Below, piece by piece: positions 25,841 through 35,679 of a DNA stretch of 64,000 nt. The notes beneath the pieces were generated by a model. That model ran no database searches. It saw nothing but the letters and a program-made list of their open reading frames with translations, and had not been told where the DNA came from. A program made the position numbers and the translations under genes. The stretch's first letter is position 1. Each line of letters begins with the position of its first letter. The stretch covers positions 627,477,240 to 627,541,239 of the forward strand of contig NC_081415.1 in NCBI RefSeq assembly GCF_030272615.1. Direction: 5' to 3'. This stretch comes from Cryptomeria japonica (Eukaryota; Streptophyta; Pinopsida; Cupressales; Cupressaceae).

Positions 25841-26087
25841 AGACAAGGGCTTTCACCTCAAATTTCTCTATCACAAAGAAAATATTCATTACAAGGGCTT
25901 TCACCTCATACTTCTCCATCATAGATAAATATGCACTAACAAGGGCTTTAACCTCATACTTCTCTGTCATAGAGAAATATACACTGACATGGGCTTTCAC
26001 CTCATACTTCTCCGTCAAAAAGAAATATACACTAGCAAGGGCTTTCACCTCAAATTTCTCTGTCTTAGAGAAAAAATGCATTAACAA
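25692..26087 (-). CDS. Tandem-repeat ORF, 131 codons (element D)
   Basis: The minus strand, which is the element's sense strand, is open over a block of five tandem repeats of about 48 bp (25845-26090). The repeat unit encodes 16 residues of the type TEKYEVKALVSVYFSM. Because 48 is a multiple of three, the repeat keeps its frame, and the plus strand is also open (130 codons, unit R-A-F-T-S-Y-F-S-V). I do not recognise the product. It may be no more than a minisatellite that happens to lack stops, so the coding call is weak. Confidence 0.25.
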   Translation of the reverse strand: MLMHFFSKTEKFEVKALASVYFFLTEKYEVKAHVSVYFSMTEKYEVKALVSAYLSMMEKYEVKALVMNIFFVIEKFEVKALVFPPRGVAMVGVMLSDFMTMCFLPLMGVAIVDITLRDSVMILLYLCLSTL

Positions 26088-26160
26088 GTGATAATGTGAC
26101 TCCCTCTAAAGCTCCAAGTACTTGCATTAACCTCCTAACGTCCTCGTCCAAGGTTGTTTT

Positions 26161-27041
26161 TGTTGGTTTGTCAAACTCCCTTTGAATGTTATTTCCTCCT
26201 CTTTGAATTAATTGATCGTAATGACAATTTGTATGGGTTCTTCCTCTTCGAGAGATGTCTCTAGCCACCAACTCAGTCCCATGTTTGCACGCTTGTAAAT
26301 AGTTGTTGAAAGTAGATAGCTTCGGTTGATTGCATATTTATTTGACCTTAGATATTTTCTTTGTAGATCTACTCCTATTTCGATCACACATAGATAATCT
26401 ATGTTAATTACTAAGTGGTTAATCTCATGGTTAATATTATAATATTGATTGTTTATCTTACCGTTAAATTAATTGTTTGTATTTAACGATTCCTTAGTAT
26501 CAGGTTAGTGTCGACGAGATTGTTAAGCATCGTTTATAACTGACGTGACTCCACATAGGAGTCATGACTCCCTATGGGATCATGTCGATCCCACAAGGAG
26601 TCGTGACTCCTTGGTGGGTCACCGTGACAAGTATATAACATGTCGTTTAAGAGGCAAAGAATACGATGTGAAAGAATTGCTGGCAGTCAGTCAGAATCAC
26701 AGTTGATACACACAGGAAGATAATACATCAAGAAAATCGACCATTAAAGAGACAGCAGACAGATCGATAACTTATTCAATCAATTCGCATATATGCAGTG
26801 AGCGAAGAAACACACAACAACTTCGATCAACTATCTTCGATTGATAACCAGACTTTGCAAACGGGATTCATTTGTGGCAAGTTTGAATTCATTCAGTAGT
26901 AGATTGTATTTATTCTTTGATAGAGAAAAGGTATATTCAGACTGATCAAATATCATATATCATCCATTGATATCATATTGTGATCAAAGCTCAAATACAA
27001 TTTAAAATTACCTATATAAATAAATCTGATCAACTTTAATA
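26161..27041 (+). repeat. 5' LTR of element E
   Basis: Upstream of the TATA box (TATATAA, 26632-26638) are two 14-bp near-perfect palindromes, GGAGTCATGACTCC (26558-26571) and GGAGTCGTGACTCC (26597-26610), with GGGATCATGTCGATCCC between them. TGACTC is a bZIP-type core. The arrangement looks like a U3 enhancer, which is inference. Confidence 0.8.
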
Positions 27042-27054
27042 TGCTATCAGAGCC
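27042..27054 (+). other. Primer-binding site (element E)
   Basis: TGCTATCAGAGCC follows the LTR directly. It differs by one base from the usual Copia PBS for initiator methionine tRNA. Confidence 0.8.
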
Positions 27055-27141
27055 AGCATAAGGATAAGATCAAATCGGATTTATTTAGGCAAGACTAATA
27101 TTCATATACCCTCGATTTCTCATTATCTTCTATAAGTCACA

Positions 27142-27993
27142 ATGGTGAATGGTGTTAGATTCGAGGATCGCCTTGAAGGAGCTTCCAACTTTGTATCTTG
27201 GAAGTTTAGGATTATGATTGCCTTAAGAGATAACAAACTAGATAAAATCGTAAAGAAAGTTGTACTTGAACCAAATGATGAAGGTGAGAAGCCTCAATGG
27301 ATGAAAAGGAATAATGAAGCCATGAAAATATTAGTGGATGCAGTAAAAGACCACATTGTACCAATTATCTCAAAATTGGAAACATCCTATGATATGTTAA
27401 AATCATTAGAAAGTATGTATGAGATAAATAACACTAGTAGAGCTCTCACATTAAAGCAACAACTCCACCATGTTAAAATGATCAAGGGTGAAACGATCAC
27501 CGCATACTTCATGAGGATAACTGAACTAAGAGATCAACTCTCCACCATTGGTCACACAATTGAAAGTAAAGAGTTAACCATGTTAGCCCTCAATGGTCTC
27601 CCTTCTTCTTGGGAATCATTCATTCAAGGGATAAGTGCACGATCTAAACTTCCTAAGTTTTATCATCTAAAAACATATTGCATTCAAGAAGAGTCTAGAT
27701 TGGCGATAAGAGGCATTGGCCAAAGCTCCATAAATGAAGATATTCATGTTCTTGCCTCACACTCTTCAAAGGTGAAAGGTAAGAAAGGATATTTCAAAAG
27801 GAAGAAAGATGAGGAATCCAATGGTGCTCCTACTTTCAAAAGAAGGAAGGATATTTCAAAAATCCAATGTTTTAGATGTGACAAATATGGGCACTATGCA
27901 ATGCAATGTCCAACCAGGACTATGCCTCAAGCTTCCATTGCGGATGTTGGTGAGACTCTTCCACAAAAGGATGCAGATGGATTCATATTCTGA
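27142..27993 (+). CDS. Copia gag polyprotein (element E)
   Basis: A complete 283-codon open frame starts at the first ATG after the PBS. It has the Copia gag (UBN2-type) fold region, with NFVSWKFRIMIALRDNKLDK near residues 17-36, TSRALTLKQQLHHVKMIKGE near 93-113 and LNGLPSSWESFI near 150. A basic stretch is followed by a zinc knuckle of the form C-x2-C-x4-H-x4-C (CFRCDKYGHYAMQC, near residues 246-259). It should form particles and bind RNA. It ends shortly after the knuckle with no protease, so the product is gag alone. Being open in a diverged element suggests either recent loss of pol or selection on gag. Confidence 0.8.
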   Translation: MVNGVRFEDRLEGASNFVSWKFRIMIALRDNKLDKIVKKVVLEPNDEGEKPQWMKRNNEAMKILVDAVKDHIVPIISKLETSYDMLKSLESMYEINNTSRALTLKQQLHHVKMIKGETITAYFMRITELRDQLSTIGHTIESKELTMLALNGLPSSWESFIQGISARSKLPKFYHLKTYCIQEESRLAIRGIGQSSINEDIHVLASHSSKVKGKKGYFKRKKDEESNGAPTFKRRKDISKIQCFRCDKYGHYAMQCPTRTMPQASIADVGETLPQKDADGFIF

Positions 27994-28921
27994 TTTGAAA
28001 GAGATAAGTTTTATGGTTGAATAATGTTCATGAATTTCATATGTAGTTATTAATTCATGCAATTACATTATGCATGTTATTTGTGAAACAACATTGTCAG
28101 CAGATGTCTGCTTACAACAAGCTGCATTTGGATATCTTGTTTTTAAAATTTCTTCAATTTACTATGAGAAACTTGTCTCTTACATACATGACATCTTTAG
28201 AAACACGGCATGTTCTTTTTCAGGTTATAGAGTTTTGAATTTCTATTTGTGATCAAGAGATTGACATTCAAGACGAATATGCAGAGGAATTTAGTGAAGA
28301 TTCTAAGATTTTGCATTCCCAAAACAAATATTTACCTGCAAAAGTGAAATTCACTTGTGAAAGCCATAGAGGCATTTGTGCAGGTGATGATAGCATCTAT
28401 GGTTATGAAGCAAGATGAGACAAGAAGGCTTTCCCGGTGAGAGGGAGCATACTGCAAGGAGATTTTGTTCTAAATCTCAGGATGGTCATATTCCTGCCTA
28501 GGGCTCAATCTTATGACAGTAGATCCATGGTGGTTGTGGATCTAGCACTTCCAACTATATGAAGATCATACTAGATGATGAAAGTCTCCTAAAGCAAGAT
28601 ATCTTCCATGATTGGGACCATGTGAGCAGGGGATGCTTCCATGACAGAGGGAGTAGTTAAGAGAATATGTTTTGATTGATATCTAAGGATCTTGATCATA
28701 TTGATTCAGAGGGAGTGGACTATGTCAAGTTAATTTCTCTAGTAATCAATCAGAAGACTATGCTTCATGAGATGAAGTCTTATATATATAGGTTGGAAAG
28801 CCTTTACACTGACTCCTAGATCATGAGGTTCCTGAATGATGGAGACTTGGTGAGCTTGGAATACACCAAGAGTGATGCAGACTCCAGGTCAAGGCATGCG
28901 GAGATCAAGCAAAAAGGTATG
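27994..28921 (+). other. Deleted pol region of element E
   Basis: Sequence between gag and the RNase H remnant. I find no integrase or RT motifs and many stops in all frames. Phrases such as GAGGGAGTGGACTATG suggest remnants rather than genes. Confidence 0.4.
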
Positions 28922-29058
28922 TTATTCAATTGAGATATATTAATATAGATGAACAAACTATAGATACCCTCACCAAGCCTCTCTCTAGAATAAACTTTGC
29001 ATACTTTTGAGGTAAGCTTAGTATGGTAGAAAATGTAGCTTTAGCTGAAATTGAGTCT
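28922..29058 (+). pseudogene. RNase H C-terminal remnant (element E)
   Basis: The frame reads LRYINIDEQTIDTLTKPLSR, INFAYF, stop, GKLSMVENVALAE. D-x-L-T-K-P-L is the conserved end of Copia RNase H. This shows that E descends from a complete Copia element by internal deletion. Confidence 0.75.
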
Positions 29059-29535
29059 AAGATACATTGATTTGGTTTCATAATACTAATGTATTCCTTT
29101 AAGATGTTTAAAGTGTAAACTCTTATTAATAACATTTTATTAATCTATTATGGTTCATGATTAAGTGTCATGTGTGTGACTCCATGACTACATTGGTTCA
29201 GTGCTTGTTGAGCCCCTATGAACATTATTTGGAGGTGACGATCTTTCAATGATGGACACTTGTATTTCTGATCTTTATTGTAAGATGACGATCTAACAAT
29301 ATTGATCTTACCATCATGATGGATGCAATGAGACATAATATCCATGAACATGTCATGATAGTTATCATCTCTAAGTAATATATGTTCATGGTGGATGTCA
29401 TGAGAAATGATATATGTGGATATACCATGATATATGATGTTACTAACAGAGATGTTCATGGTGGATATTATGTGACGTAATATCCGTGGACATGCCATGA
29501 ATCAATATCCTTAAATTTTCCATTAAGGCTTCTTT
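29059..29535 (+). other. 3' untranslated part of element E
   Basis: It contains near-palindromic repeats built on TTCATGGTGGATRTYATG (about 29385-29500). No gene and no obvious polypurine tract are seen. Confidence 0.4.
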
Positions 29536-30413
29536 TGTTGGTTTGTCAAACTTCCTCTTAATGTTATTTCCTCCTCTTCGAAGAAATTGATCGTAATGAC
29601 AATTTGTATGGGTTCTTCCTCTTCGAGAGATGTCTCTAGCCACCAACTCAGTCCCATAGTTGCAAGCCTGTAAATAGTTGAAAGTAGATAGCTTCGGTCG
29701 GTTGCATAGTTATTTGACCTTAGATATTTTCTTTGTAGATCTACTCCTATTCCGATCACACATAGATAATCTATGTTAATTACTGAGTGGTTAATCTCAT
29801 GGTTAATGTTATAATATTGATTGTTTATCTTACTGTTAAATTAATTGATTGTATTTAACGGTTCCTTAGTATTGGGTTAGTGTCAACGAGATTGTTAATC
29901 ATCATTTATAACTAACGTGACTCCACATAGGAGTCACGACTCCCTGTGGGATCATGTCGATCCCACGAGGAGTTGTGACTCCTTTGTGGGTCACTGTGAC
30001 AAGTATATAACATGTCGTTTAAGAGGCAAAGAATACAATGTGAAGGAATCACTAGCAATCGGTCAGAATCATAGTTGATACACACGGGAAGATAATACAT
30101 CAAGCAGATCGACCATTAAAGAGACAACAGACAGATCAATAACTTATTCAATCAATTCGCATATATGCAATGAGCGAAGAAACACACAACAAGTTCGATC
30201 AACTATCTCATATTGATAACCATACTTTACAAACGGGATTCATTTGTGGCAAGTTTGAATTCATTCAGTAGTAGATTGTATTTATTCTTTGATAGAGAAA
30301 AGGTATATTCAGACTGATCAAATGTCATATATCATCCATTGATATCATATTGTGATCAAAGCTCAAATAAAATTTAACATTACCTATATAAATAAATCTT
30401 ATCAGCTTTAATA
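29536..30413 (+). repeat. 3' LTR of element E
   Basis: Second copy of the LTR. It keeps the TATA box (30004-30010) and the paired palindromes (29930-29943 and 29969-29982), each with one or two substitutions. Confidence 0.8.
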
Positions 30414-30871
30414 ATAGTGATAGCCACATTGATTTGTGAATTCATCTAGATGAAAAAAAACTCCTCCAAGATCCTATGCACAGGAGTGTTGCATAGTTAT
30501 GAGGCTCACCGTCGACCAGGTGCTTCAATTCCACCCCTATCGAAGTGAAAATCACTCTTACATTCAACTCACACTAGAATATTCCCCCTTGATACAAGCA
30601 AAGGGGCATATATTAACTTTCTGAGGTGCTTCTGAAACCCGGACTTTATTTTTTAATTGAATACATAAAAAATTCACCCTATTGTACTAATTAGGGGTTG
30701 GCAATATCAAATTCAATTCCAAGTGTTTTAAAATGGGGTAAGATTGGCACACAACTAGCCACTAGATTCTCTCTAAAAGATAGATTGGGCATGTCTCTCA
30801 AAGATACATCTAATTTCTTAAAAGCATTTATGTGTTTTTTAATTTGTATTTCTCAAATGAGGCAAACATAC
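30414..30871 (-). other. Element D interior, possible intron of the captured gene
   Basis: On the minus strand the RPT3-like exon ends in GAGGAG followed by GTATGT, a good 5' splice site, and then AT-rich sequence. At least the right part is likely captured intron. The remainder (about 30414-30700) is unidentified. Confidence 0.45.
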
Positions 30872-31525
30872 CTCCTCAAGGTACTTATGCACGAATTATG
30901 AGCCAACAACACAAATGAAGATAGCAGTGGTGTGGTGAGAAACAGCCTTGGCCAACATGGTCTTACCAGTTCCTAGCGGTCCATAGAGCAGCACACCGTG
31001 GGGATGATCAATGTTGATCTGTTTATAAAGATCATGGTGTGTTAGAGACAACTCCACTGCCTCGCGGATCTCCTACTTCTGAATGTCGCATCCATCGATA
31101 TCAGAATAAGTCACATTGGCCTTCTCAAACTGCGAAAGAAACGAAATGGAGGAGTCAACTTCATGCGATAGGACATCGACGAGAGCATTGGAGTGACTGT
31201 GCAGAGTGATAGAGGCAGAGGCCTTAAGAAACTCCCTATTGATGGTGCTCAGGATTCGCACATAATAGTTGGAGCCCGTTGTGGAGCCCACTATGTCGTT
31301 ATTCTAGTCTACCATCTCCATAAACTGCCCAATCACCAGAGGCACAAACTATATTCGCTTAACTTCCTCCTGCGCTCTCAAAAGCTCCCTCTCTAGATTC
31401 TTTTGTTCTTCCTTCACATACTCCTCCTGTATGTCGATGAACTCCAACTATCTCTCCAGGGATTTCATCTTGTTGTACACGTCCTTTATCTCAGACTTTA
31501 ATGATCGAGTATAAGAACTCAGAAG
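30872..31525 (-). pseudogene. RPT3: Captured fragment of 26S proteasome regulatory ATPase (RPT3/PSMC4-like)
   Basis: On the minus strand the translation follows the N-terminal half of RPT3, an AAA+ ATPase of the 19S proteasome base. It shows a coiled-coil part ([20 protein letters not shown]), then [51 protein letters not shown] and the Walker A region ([19 protein letters not shown], with Leu replacing the second Pro of GPPGTGKT). It ends at a KYLEE segment followed by a GT donor site. At least five in-frame stops (for example after KSLER, VKRI, MVD and IQK) make it non-functional. The fragment begins about 75 bp from the PBS of element D. Most changes fit C:G to T:A decay. Confidence 0.85.
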
Positions 31526-31599
31526 CTGCCAACAAATGTGTTGTTGCAATATGTAACACGAATAGGCACAAAATATCCTTCAACCCCATTATCGTGCCT

Positions 31600-31611
31600 G
31601 CTTTGATACCA
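31600..31611 (-). other. Primer-binding site (element D)
   Basis: The minus strand reads TGGTATCAAAGC directly after the 5' LTR. It differs by one base from the usual Copia PBS and gives the element's orientation. Confidence 0.85.
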
Positions 31612-32022
31612 TGTTGATTATCCACATGTATCGCATGTCTAAGAAAATGTAATTGTCACAGATGATTCGAATGGGCACAACAATATTCTCATGAGCAATA
31701 CAAGTGTATACACACCAGAGCCTTCACGGGTATTGTGGATACACGTAGTATATACTTCAACTACTATCGCTATATTTTAAGGCTCTTGATTGAACAAATA
31801 ATATATCCATCTAAAGCATATGAAGGGACATGACCCTAAACGAGGTAACCTATCAAAACAAGAGTCTGATTAGGATAAACAAATATGATCAACACTCCCT
31901 CACTAATGAGTTGAATACTAATTAAATATTAGTTAAGGATAAGTTAGCGATAAGTAAGATATTAATAAAAGTTAAAGATAGTAGTCAGGGGAAAGATATC
32001 TCTTGTTGCTATAACATCAACA
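31612..32022 (-). repeat. 5' LTR of element D
   Basis: Right copy of the 411-414 bp repeat, about 91% identical to the left copy by eye count. Confidence 0.9.
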
Positions 32023-33279
32023 CCACATACGTCGAATCCACTCAATGCTCTAGTCGCCTGACCAGTATGTTTATATAGCATCTTGAAAAACCCGCTCGAA
32101 AGTACGCTAGGAGAGATGATATCCCCAACGCATCCCAATTCGAAATACCTTTGTGGGGTGATGAAATCTCCAATCAAAGATATCCCTCACTACTAAAAAG
32201 AAAAAGTGGGTGTCGTTATCACCTTTTCCTCTCTCCCAAGACCCCAAAGGCAGGTGGAAAGGTACTTAATGCAACAATAGGTCCACCCAAGACACAAAAA
32301 ACTTGTTTTTCCCTTATATATCGCAATGTGTGATTTATTATATTCATAAGGCAGATTCATGTCAATTTTAAAGCCCAAATCAAGGTGTGAGATATGCATG
32401 TGCATGTCTATTTTAAACACCAAAGTGAAGTGTGAGATCATACATGTCAATTTTAAACCCAAAATCCAAAAGTGAGTTAACCCTAAAGGATCCTTGAATC
32501 AAATTATCAATAGTCTCAAAATAGTCTGGGATGATCATGTCTTCTATGTAATTTCGTCATACACTACAAACAAGGAATTAGTAAATAGAAAACTAATTAT
32601 CTACCAAACGAATGTGATACACTAAACCTACGAATGTGTAAAACTTACTAGATGAATGCATAATACTGACTGAATGAATACATGATAAATGTGTAATAGA
32701 GACAGAACAAATGCATGATAGAAAAATAGAGAATTAAAAACCTTAACAAAAACATAAACTCAAACCAGAAACTTGCAAAACCGAATATCAGACCCTAGTC
32801 AGATCTCTCATCAACCAGTCTAGAAATAGCTTCTTGGTCTTCTAGGTCTTGTATTCTCTTTTCTACCTTCAGGATTCGCTGGTAATGTCTGGCTTGCCTT
32901 TTCTGTTCAATTGTTCTTCGAGCACCTGAAATCTTAAATCTTACTTTGCGTGCCATGTGTTAAGCCTCATACAAAGATAAAATTTTCAGATTTGCAGAAT
33001 TGAATGGAGCATTTAAACAAAACAGAGAATAAGAAATCGGGAAAACACAATCAACAGAATACAAAACTAAAAACTACAAATGAGTGAAACTATTCAAACG
33101 AATGTGTAATGATGTTTGCATGAATACGTGACCCTGTCTGCACTAATGCGTAAAACTGTCTATATGATTGCGTGATGGTTAGGTCTGCCTGTGAAATCCA
33201 TACAAAACCTGCAAAAAGTCTGAAAATCCAGACAATCCTGCCAAAACTCAAAAGAAACACAGAGGGTTAATTAACTATT
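32023..33279 (-). other. Leader of element C, right part, with short motif array
   Basis: Untranslated leader between D and the PBS. In two blocks (about 32608-32725 and 33099-33180) a motif of the type GAATGYGTAA recurs about ten times at spacings near 20-25 bp, for example CGAATGTGTAA, GAATGCATAA, GAATACGTGA and TAATGCGTAA. No gene is seen. Confidence 0.5.
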
Positions 33280-33298
33280 GTTCACGTCAGGTTCACCA
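33280..33298 (-). other. Primer-binding site (element C)
   Basis: The minus strand reads TGGTGAACCTGACGTGAAC three bases from the LTR. Element B has TGGTGAACCCGACGTGAATC. From memory both are complementary to the 3' end of plant tRNA-Trp (…CACGTCGGGTTCACCA). Confidence 0.7.
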
Positions 33299-33301
33299 AA
33301 A

Positions 33302-34592
33302 TGTATATGCTTAAAATTTATCATTGCTAAATAGGAAATAAGGAAAATCACGAATTACTTAACTATTCAAACAAATTCAAACATAAATTAATGAAATAGA
33401 TGCATAATTGAAATAATTTAAACAACATAAAACTCCCTATTCTGCATTGTAGCTTCCATTGTTCTTCTCTTCTTTGTGGTATGATGGTTCTTAGATATTG
33501 CGCTAGTAACCTGTAAGTGACACGAGATTTTGAAGTTCGTGATTGTTGAAAATGAAGAATTGATCCTGAATTTATAGATTTTTGGGTGAGATTGATTGAG
33601 AGGTGGAATAGAATGATTAAGACATAGGAACTTAGGTGAGCTAAAAAGTTGATTTATAGTTGAACTATTGATTTGAAGGTGGAACAGAATAGATTGAATA
33701 GTTAATTGAGTTAACTGATTGAAGTAAAAGTTAATTGAAAGATAAAAAGGAATGATTAGAGGATAATTGATTGATGACAAAGAAAGCTTTATTTAAAAAA
33801 AGCTAATTGAAAGATAGAAAAAGAATGATTCGAGAGAATTGACAAAATGATTTAATTAATCAATTAATTGAATTGAAGATTGAAATAGATTGAATAGTTA
33901 ACTGGAGATGACTGGTTGAAAGCTTTTTGGGAAAAAAAAAAAAGCAAAGTAAAAGATATAAATAGAGGTTGGAAAGATAATTGATTTAATTAAAAACTTA
34001 ATTGAATTGATTAATCTAACATGTGTTTGAACTTGATTTAGATTTTCAATTTAACCTTTGCATGAGAATTGATTTAAATATTTGAATTTATTTTAAATTT
34101 AATTTGATATTTGAATTCATGCAAATTTGATTTATATTTTCAATTTGACTTTTGCATGTCTTCGACTTTGATTTCGAATCATGAAATTTGAAATGCAGAT
34201 GTAACTTAAATTAGATAAAATTGGAAGAATATTAAGTTGAATTTGAATTAGGAGAATTAATGAAATTAGATGAAATTAGAATTTTGGGGAAATTGAAATT
34301 TGAATTTGAATTTGAATTAGAAGAATTGATGAAAATAGAATTTGGAGAAATTGAAATTTGAATTTGAAGAATGAATTAGTTAATTAATATTTTAAAAAAT
34401 TATTTAATTATTTAAAATTTTAATTTAATTAAATAATAAAGATTATTTAAATTAAAAGATTAAATCATAATTAATTAAATTATAAGAGTTTAATTAATAT
34501 TAAGAAAAGGGTTAAATGATTAATTGATTAGAAATAGAAATGAAAAATTAATAAAATGATAGGAAAAATATGAATTTAGAAGCAGAGTTTTT
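33302..34592 (-). repeat. 5' LTR of element C (up to the hAT insertion)
   Basis: The LTR ends with TGTATATGC on the plus strand next to the PBS. It is very AT-rich, with runs of GAAATTTGAATTTG near 34240-34375. A TATA-like box (CTATAAAT, minus strand) lies at 33570-33577. The other end is not certain: the hAT element starts at about 34593, so the LTR may end there or continue beyond the hAT element. Confidence 0.6.
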
Positions 34593-34739
34593 TAGTGGTG
34601 AATCTTTGCCAATTGGCGAATTCTGTGCGAATAGTGAGGGGCACAATCATGGTCAAATCACCCAGAATTTTAAAGAACAATGCAAATATTTGTAATCTGG
34701 TTTCACCATTGACCACACACTGTCGATGTGCATGCCCGT
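34593..34739 (+). other. hAT left terminus and first subterminal motif
   Basis: It starts TAGTGGTGAATC and contains TTGCCAATTGGCGAA (34607-34621), a near-palindrome of the ATTCGCCAA motif found right of F. Copia F splits this region. Confidence 0.5.
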
Positions 34740-35623
34740 TGTAAGGAAGTTAAGTAGCGGAAACAACTTCCTACACTAACCTTGAGAGGAGGGTAATGCA
34801 AAACTTTTTCAGATCGTTACAACAGTTACAGAAAGTAGAAATAGATATAATAACATTCATACCACAACACAATGATTTACGTGGGGAAAACCCTTTCGGG
34901 AGAAAAACCCCACCCTCCAAAAGCAGCTCAATATTTTATTCAGCAATCAAAACAGATTACAAAATACTTGCAGAGCAAGCTCTTTGCAGGAGTACCATTA
35001 ACCAGAGATTCAGAGGCAACTCAATAGCCATAAGACTCTTACACACAACCTCTATCTCACACACCTCATAAATAGGAGATACAATACAAGAAACCGTCAA
35101 ACGGTATTACAAAACCATGGGCTAAAACCACCCAATAAGGTGTAGCCGACCTTATCTCCCTTCTATGACATGTTAAAGCACACATCAACACGTGTCGCTC
35201 CCTTTTACAGCTCATTTATGTATTCGATACAAATTATTTTTCCTATTTCAGGAGTACAAACTTTCGGAGGCCATAACTTGAGAACCGGGTGTCCGATTGA
35301 CAAACCGTTTGAAGCGCCGAAAAGCTCGCGAAGTGCTCTATCACCTCGTAACCCGCTTCGCCGGTTACGGCAACTTTTCAGGGCGTTTCGAAGCCTCTAA
35401 AGTCCCCAAAATTAAGTTTAAACATTTTATTGCACCCCTCCAAGACGAAAACATTAATATCTTCAAAACTAGCTGTGACCTTGCGATGCAACTTTACCGA
35501 AATGCTTATCTAACCAACCAAAAGCTTCAAGGAGAGTTTCGCACCATTTCGTGCTCAAATGAAAACTTACTATAAATAGTAATCTCGCATAAATGCAAGG
35601 TTGAGACACCATTTTTCCCAACA
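34740..35623 (-). repeat. 3' LTR of element F
   Basis: Left copy, TGTAAG...CCAACA, 884 bp. At six of the seven sites that differ from the right copy this one has A or T where the other has G or C. Confidence 0.95.
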
Positions 35624-35636
35624 AATCTCCCACTTG
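35624..35636 (-). other. Polypurine tract (element F)
   Basis: The minus strand reads CAAGTGGGAGATT just before the 3' LTR, the common plant Copia PPT form. Confidence 0.85.
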
Positions 35637-35679
35637 TCGAACACCTTGCATGAGCGGAAGGGAATGTCAACACAATGAA

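Larger units (their letters stand above)
26161..30413 (+). mobile_element. Element E: Copia deletion derivative with open gag
   Basis: Direct repeats of about 880 bp (26161-27041 and 29536-30413) have TG...TA ends. A PBS follows the left copy and an open gag frame (27142-27993) lies inside. The only pol trace is the extreme C-terminus of RNase H near 28925-29060, so protease, integrase and RT have been deleted. It lies inside element D. A matching 5-bp duplication is not visible (GTTTT left, ATAGT right), and no clear polypurine tract precedes the right LTR. A stretch of about 400 bp gives roughly 93-94% LTR identity by eye. Confidence 0.75.
24913..32022 (-). mobile_element. Element D: non-autonomous Copia-type element with a captured host gene fragment
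   Basis: Paired LTRs (24913-25326 and 31612-32022) with TGTTGA...TCAACA ends are flanked by a perfect 5-bp duplication, CCACA (24908-24912 and 32023-32027). The PBS (31600-31611) and a polypurine tract (AAGAGGGAG, next to 25327) show minus-strand orientation. I find no gag or pol of its own. The interior holds an RPT3-like exon segment, tandem repeats and element E. About 37 differences in 411 bp between LTRs by eye count give roughly 91% identity, so it is an old insertion. Confidence 0.85.
14159..34592 (-). mobile_element. Element C: Ty3/gypsy retrotransposon (Tat-like), interrupted
   Basis: On the minus strand, from right to left: the 5' LTR (about 34592-33302), a PBS, a long leader, gag, protease, a G-patch linker and the first part of RT, where element A cuts it near 14160. 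X (17448-21642) and D (24913-32022) are nested in it. The remainder of pol and the 3' LTR lie beyond element A, off the left of the window. Its PBS and domain order are like those of element B, but LTR and leader differ, so it is a separate family. It is the oldest element visible. Confidence 0.8.

Noticed and set aside
29443-29646. Two similar minus-strand ORFs starting MVARDISRRGRTHTN (also at 26065-26271)
   Set aside because: They lie antisense in the two LTR copies of element E and differ beyond the LTR edge. The similarity comes from the LTR repeat, not from a gene family.
26156-30418. Target-site duplication for element E
   Set aside because: The flanking five bases (GTTTT and ATAGT) do not match, so none is claimed.
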